Origin: Beroe ovata
Lineage: Eukaryota; Ctenophora; Nuda; Beroida; Beroidae
Assembly: GCA_946803715.1 (NCBI GenBank)
Contig: CAMPET010000001.1
Location: 1 to 11,654 of the forward strand
Reading direction: 5' to 3'
Length of the DNA stretch: 11,654 nt
The translations under genes and the position numbers were made by a program. Shown here piece after piece: positions 8,801-11,654 of this stretch (within the stretch, counting starts at the first letter, position 1; each line of letters starts with the position of its first letter). A model generated the notes under the pieces. It ran no database searches and was not told where the DNA came from. It saw only the letters and a list, made by a program, of their open reading frames with translations.

Positions 8801-9191
8801 CTGATATCCCCAAAGTTTCTGCCCCTACCACCCTGGATGTCGTAGTAGTACTCCTTGTACTCATCCATCCAAACCTGGGGGAGTGTAGGGAGTGTTAGGG
8901 AGTTCGGGGGGAGTGTTACAATATTATATAGTACATTTAGGGAGTTCGAGAATCGGGGTGTGGTCGGGGGTGATAGGGAGACTTCCGAAGGCAATTTCAA
9001 GCGAGTGTAGATCCACTTCAATACTCAAAAAATAATTCCTTGCACTCCTTCTCACACACCTCAGCGAGTCTCCGAGTATTCCTGGCCACGGTGTCCGATC
9101 CGTCAGGGAATGATACCGGGTTCTTAACCCGGAACAGATGCCCGACCCGGGAACAGGGGATGATCTCAAGTCTGCCTCCGCACATCCAAAT
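5709..9191 (-). CDS. GALNT: Polypeptide N-acetylgalactosaminyltransferase, C-terminal 246 residues (partial gene, 6 exons)
   Basis: Members of this GT27 family transfer GalNAc from UDP-GalNAc to Ser/Thr, starting mucin-type O-glycosylation in the Golgi lumen. Six exons (9191-9060, 8874-8753, 7303-7240, 7077-6967, 6178-6029, 5870-5709) join at GT-AG sites and give 246 codons plus TGA. The first two encode the end of the catalytic domain: [19 protein letters not shown] with the metal-binding His (GALNT2 His359 by family knowledge), the flexible loop, [18 protein letters not shown] and LQCKPFKW. The third is the linker. The last three encode a full ricin-type beta-trefoil with paired Cys, CLD motifs and QxW-type ends. 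The DxH motif, signal anchor and WGGEN segment lie beyond the right edge. The isoform is unclear: GDISSR recalls GALNT1/13, while CKPFKW..ENVYPEL.VPD recalls GALNT2. Introns here are rich in CACGTG and tandem repeats. Confidence 0.96.
5871..6028 (-). other. GALNT: GALNT intron (158 bp)
   Basis: It lies between the beta and gamma lectin exons, with donor GTAAGA and a T-rich acceptor tract ending TTTATCAG. Nothing else is seen. Confidence 0.85.
6029..6178 (-). CDS. GALNT: GALNT exon: lectin beta repeat (50 codons)
   Basis: The acceptor is CTCCTCAG and the donor is CAG|GTAAGA. The exon opens with [13 protein letters not shown], where Phe takes the Trp place of the alpha QxW end. It then has [25 protein letters not shown] and a complete QxW motif (QLW). 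Confidence 0.95.
6609..6622. promoter_or_regulatory. X-box consensus match GTAGCCATGGTAAC
   Basis: It fits GTNRCC-AT-RGYAAC exactly. It is intronic in GALNT. No function can be inferred from sequence alone. Confidence 0.4.
6828..6902. repeat. 15 bp minisatellite, 5 identical copies
   Basis: The unit GAGACACATGGGTGT is repeated five times without a mismatch. The period is a multiple of 3, so it stays open in several frames on both strands (ETHGC on +, HVSHT on -). It lies in a GALNT intron 65 bases past the donor on the - strand and is not translated in the splice model. Confidence 0.95.
6967..7077 (-). CDS. GALNT: GALNT exon: lectin alpha repeat (37 codons)
   Basis: The acceptor is CTCCTCTCAG and the donor is CAG|GTAGGA. 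The exon encodes [15 protein letters not shown], a charged insert (EDEKSEKK) and [13 protein letters not shown]. Cys 9 and Cys 30 of the exon fit the conserved disulfide. The CLDD motif carries the Asp that binds GalNAc in lectin-active repeats. Confidence 0.95.
7078..7239 (-). other. GALNT: GALNT intron (162 bp)
   Basis: The donor is GTAAGT and the acceptor CCTCTCAG. It contains the short palindromic run GTACGTACGT near 7173-7182. Confidence 0.85.
7240..7303 (-). CDS. GALNT: GALNT exon: linker between catalytic and lectin domains (64 bp)
   Basis: The acceptor is CCCGTTACCAG and the donor is TCA|GTAAGT. The first base completes the split Trp codon. The exon then encodes [20 protein letters not shown] and a Ser, which joins in phase 0 to the IRN of the lectin domain. 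It is too short to be found by length alone, but the phase and the family motif W-x-x-ENVYPE both fit. Confidence 0.93.
7325..7384. promoter_or_regulatory. Three CACGTG sites at 13 bp spacing plus an X-box palindrome
   Basis: CACGTG occurs at 7325-7330, 7338-7343 and 7351-7356, each followed by AT. The perfect palindrome GTTACCATGGTAAC follows at 7371-7384. The group starts 21 bases upstream of a GALNT acceptor. CACGTG is the bHLH-Zip E-box (USF/MAX/TFE); regulatory use is inferred. Confidence 0.45.
8244..8312. repeat. Mixed 15/12 bp CACGTG tandem array
   Basis: Five units each begin TCACGTGA. Three are TCACGTGAATCGCAG (8244, 8259, 8286) and two are TCACGTGACTGG (8274, 8301), in the order 15-15-12-15-12. 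Both short units sit in GTCACGTGAC, the exact CLEAR element bound by TFEB/MITF proteins in vertebrates. A decayed sixth unit (TCAGGTGA) follows. Confidence 0.85.
8753..8874 (-). CDS. GALNT: GALNT exon: end of catalytic domain (40 codons plus 2 bases)
   Basis: The acceptor is CCCCAG and the donor is ATG|GTAGGT (phase 2, splitting a Trp codon). The exon encodes [11 protein letters not shown], a short variable stretch, [14 protein letters not shown] and QCKPFKW. This is the highly conserved end of the GT-A catalytic domain. Confidence 0.96.
8875..9059 (-). other. GALNT: GALNT intron (185 bp)
   Basis: The donor is GTGTGT and the acceptor CCCCAG. Near the acceptor it carries repeated GGGAGTGT / AGGGAGTT words on the + strand. 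No gene is seen. Confidence 0.85.
9060..9191 (-). CDS. GALNT: GALNT exon: catalytic domain with metal-binding His (44 codons)
   Basis: The acceptor is TATCCCCAG and the donor is GAG|GTGTGT. The exon encodes [20 protein letters not shown], then a loop and NTRRLAE. The metal-binding His codon is at 9140-9138. The loop after RVGHLFR reads [15 protein letters not shown]. Most animal members I recall have PYTFPGG here, so a Val replaces the usual loop Tyr. Confidence 0.95.
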
Positions 9192-9280
9192 CTGGGGATA
9201 GGGGGAGGTCAGGACGGGGTTAGGAGTTGGTTGGTTGATATTATTAAGCGTGTGCCGTGCGATTAGTTACAATTTTCCTC

Positions 9281-9824
9281 GATTTCCCGATGAGCTAGCT
9301 CGAAAATTCCTTCAGATTTGAATTATACGTCAAAAAATAGGCTAGGAACACTTATTTCTAGTATGTTCCCTATGAAATTATTTTTTGGTGTCGGTGTGTC
9401 CCATTGATTTTCACGTTTTTGTTGTGCTTGCTTCCCAGGGGATGCAAATCGTCATTTGGGCGTGGTTTCACGGCAAGTATGAACTTTCAATGATCGCAAG
9501 GAGGGCTGATACTTGTAGTATGAGAGTAGGAGAGATGATTTAGTGTAAAAACAGAGTCGTCAGTGCCAGTTTAGTACTCATTTGAGACCCTCGAAATCGA
9601 AGTATAAAAGTGTGGAGTCACTCACTTCTTTTTTTACCGATACTCAGATCAGAAACTCGAAGAAATTTTTTTGTACCATTTTCATGCAAATACTACGCAT
9701 TCCCATGTATGTTTGGACGCAGAATCGATTGCTGGTCGAATTTTGGCCCTATCTTGCTCCCCTGAGGTGCTGTTCGTCAGGTGACTTCTAAGCTGAAATC
9801 TGAAAAGAAATTGGAATTCACCTC
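9281..9824. repeat. Satellite unit 1 (older type)
   Basis: It has the short form CTATGAAATTATTTTTTGGTGTCGG shortened by 10 bases relative to units 3 and 4. Its tail (GTGACTTCTAAGCTGAAATC) is the most diverged of the four. The - strand frame that is open in units 3 and 4 meets a stop near 9572 (GAGTACTAA). Confidence 0.85.
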
Positions 9825-10367
9825 GATTTCCCGATGAGCTAGCTCAAAAATTCCACCGGATTTGAATTCTACGTCAAAAAATAGGCCAGGAACACCTATT
9901 TCTAGTATGTTCCCTATGAAATTATTTTTTGGTGTCGGTGTGTCCCATTGATTTTCGCGTTTTTGTTGTGCTTGCTTCCCAAGGGATGGAAATCGTCATT
10001 TGGGCGTGGTTTCACGGCAAGTATGAACTTCAAATGATCGCAAAGAGGGTTGATACTTGTAGTGTGAGAGTAGGAGAGATGATTTAGTGGAAAAGCAGTG
10101 CCGTCAGTGCCGGTTTAGTACTCATTTGAGACCCTCGAAATCGAAGCATAAAAGTGTGGAGTCATTCACTTCACTTTTACCGATACTCAGATCAGAAACT
10201 CGAAGAAAATTTTTTGTCCCATTTTCATGCAAATAATACGCATTCCCATGTATTTTTGGACGCTGAATCGAATCCCGGTTGAATTTTGGCCCCATCTTGC
10301 TTCCCTGAGGAGCTGTTTGTCGCGTGACCTCTATACTGACATCTGAAAAGAAATTGCAATTTTCCTC
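9825..10367. repeat. Satellite unit 2 (mixed type)
   Basis: Its first half matches unit 1 (short form, stop GAGTACTAA near 10114-10122). Its second half, from about 10150 to 10367, is nearly identical to units 3 and 4. This looks like a recombination or conversion junction inside the unit. Confidence 0.75.
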
Positions 10368-10920
10368 AATTTCCCGATGAGCTAGCTCAAAAATTCCACC
10401 GGATTTGAATTCTACGTCAAAAAATAGGCCAGGAACACCTACTTCTAGTATGCCCCCTGTAAAATTGCTCTTGGCCGTTTTTTGGTACCGGTGTGTCCCA
10501 TTGATTTTCGCGTTTTTGTTGTACTTGCTTCCCAGGGGTTTGAAATCGTCATTTGGGTGTGGTTTCATTGCAAGTAGGAACTTCAAATGATCGCAAAGAG
10601 GGTTGATACTTGTAGTGTGAGAGTAGGAGAGATGATCTGGAGCAAAAGTAGTGTCGTCAGTGCCCGTTTTTGACGTATTTGACACCCTCGAAATCGAAGC
10701 ATAAAAGTGTGGAGTCATTCACTTCACTTTTACCGATACTCAGATCAGAAACTCGAAGAAAATTTTTTGTCCCATTTTCATGTAAATAATACGCATTCCC
10801 ATGTATTTTTGGACGCTGAATCGAATCCCGGTTGAAATTTGGCCCTATCTTGCTTCCCTGAGGAGCTGTTTGTCGCGTGACCTCTATACTGACATCTGAA
10901 AAGAAATTGCAATTTTCCTC
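10368..10920. repeat. Satellite unit 3 (newer type)
   Basis: At 553 bp it includes the extra 10 bases. It differs from unit 4 by roughly 15 substitutions over the first 350 bases. The - strand frame 10718-10122 starts here and is open for 198 codons into unit 2. Confidence 0.88.
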
Positions 10921-11433
10921 AATTTCCCGATGAGCTAGCTCAAAAATTCCACCGGATTTGAATTCTACGTCAAAAAATAGGCCAGGAACACCTACTTCTA
11001 GTATGACCCCTGTAAAATTGCTCTTGGCCGTTTTTTGGTACCGGTGTGTCCCATTGATTTTCGCGTTTTTGTTGTGCTTGCTTCCCAGGGGTTTGAAATC
11101 GTCATTTGGGCGTGGTTTCATTGCAAGTAGGAACTTCGAATGATCGCTAAGAGGGTTTATACTTGTAGTGTGAGAGTAGGAGAGATGATTTAGTGGAAAA
11201 GCAGTGCCGTCAGTGCCCGTTTTTAACGTATTTGAGACCCTCGAAATCGAAGCATAAAAGTGTGGAGTCATTCACCTCACTTTTACCGATACTCAGATCA
11301 GAAACTCGAGGAAAATTTTTTGTGCAACATATTCCTAACTATTTTTGGACGCTGAATTGATTCCCGGTCGAATTTTGGCCCCATCTTGCTTCCCTGAGGA
11401 GCTGTTTGTCGCGTGACCTCTATACTGACATCT
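10921..11433. repeat. Satellite unit 4 (newer type, shortened)
   Basis: It matches unit 3 closely until about 11320. There the segment between TTTTTTGT and ATTTTTGGACGC is replaced by a shorter one. The array ends after CTATACTGACATCT. The - strand frame 11271-10657 is open for 204 codons. Confidence 0.88.
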
Positions 11434-11654
11434 AACATTGCACACATAACTTCAACCATTATATACACTCATTCTATAATAGTATAATCCATACCGTGTT
11501 ATATTATAAACATACACACAAACACACAAACGCGCGTTAGTAATGAATAGACAATAGCCTTTTGAGAAGGCGTCCGTTTAAAAAGTTACACGAGAATACA
11601 AACTGCAACTGTGTGTGTATGTCTATATCTATATCTGTGTGTGTGTGTGTGTGT
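11434..11654. repeat. AT-rich flank and TG microsatellite
   Basis: Short CA-type runs (ACACACAAACACACAAACGCGCG, shortened here) lie near 11512-11535. A TATATCTATATC stretch follows. A pure TG run starts at 11636 and continues past the window edge. No gene is seen. Confidence 0.85.

Larger units (their letters stand above)
9270..11433. repeat. Satellite-like tandem array, four units of about 0.5 kb
   Basis: Measured from the shared word ATTTCCCGATGAGCTAGCTC (first base varies), units start near 9281, 9825, 10368 and 10921. The spacings are 544, 543 and 553, and the last unit is cut at about 513. Each has the perfect palindrome GAGCTAGCTC (9292, 9836, 10379, 10932). Units 3 and 4 share an extra 10 bases (near TTGGCCGTTTTTTGGTACC) that units 1 and 2 lack. 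Unit 4 has a deletion and rewritten stretch near 11320-11340. I see no terminal inverted repeats, poly-A tail or transposase. Confidence 0.93.
9192..11654 (-). other. GALNT: GALNT upstream intron, not closed within the window
   Basis: The acceptor TATCCCCAG just above 9191 shows that an upstream exon exists. It should encode the WGGEN part of the catalytic domain, but none is found up to the right edge. The intron is therefore at least 2.46 kb and is mostly the tandem 0.5 kb satellite. Confidence 0.8.

Noticed and set aside
1-11654. tRNA, rRNA, prokaryotic operons or phage-like systems
   Set aside because: No cloverleaf or rRNA-like core was noticed by eye, and all coding signals are spliced animal genes. 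A tRNAscan or Rfam search could overturn this.

Overview
This is a stretch of animal nuclear genome, most likely from a marine invertebrate; I cannot name the species. The evidence is two conserved multi-exon genes and one smaller multi-exon gene, all with GT-AG introns, together with minisatellites, a roughly 545-553 bp tandem repeat and a TG microsatellite. No bacterial gene organisation, rRNA, tRNA or CRISPR array was found.

Layout. (1) 130-3633, + strand: the last four coding exons of mitochondrial-type citrate synthase (CS), ending at a TAG; earlier exons lie left of the window. (2) 441-1621, - strand: a complete-looking four-exon GrpB/UPF0157-family gene lying wholly inside the 2.2 kb CS intron (229-2421), in antisense orientation. 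(3) 3634-5708: about 2.1 kb of AT-rich sequence between two converging genes, with no coding region I can support. (4) 5709-9191, - strand: the last six coding exons of a polypeptide N-acetylgalactosaminyltransferase (GALNT). They cover the end of the catalytic domain, the linker and a whole ricin-type beta-trefoil lectin domain; earlier exons lie right of the window. (5) about 9270-11433: four tandem copies of a 0.5 kb satellite-like unit, in the intron upstream of the first visible GALNT exon. (6) 11434-11654: AT-rich sequence running into a TG microsatellite at the window edge.

The genes do not form a pathway: CS is a TCA-cycle enzyme of the mitochondrial matrix, GALNT starts mucin-type O-glycosylation in the Golgi, and GrpB is a nucleotidyltransferase-fold protein of unknown role. 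The most unusual features are the nested antisense GrpB gene, palindromes matching the RFX X-box consensus, and CACGTG palindromes clustered only in the GALNT half, some in a mixed 15/12 bp array. Two open frames of about 200 codons in the satellite look like genes, but the changes between copies argue against coding. I see no clear previously undescribed biological system.
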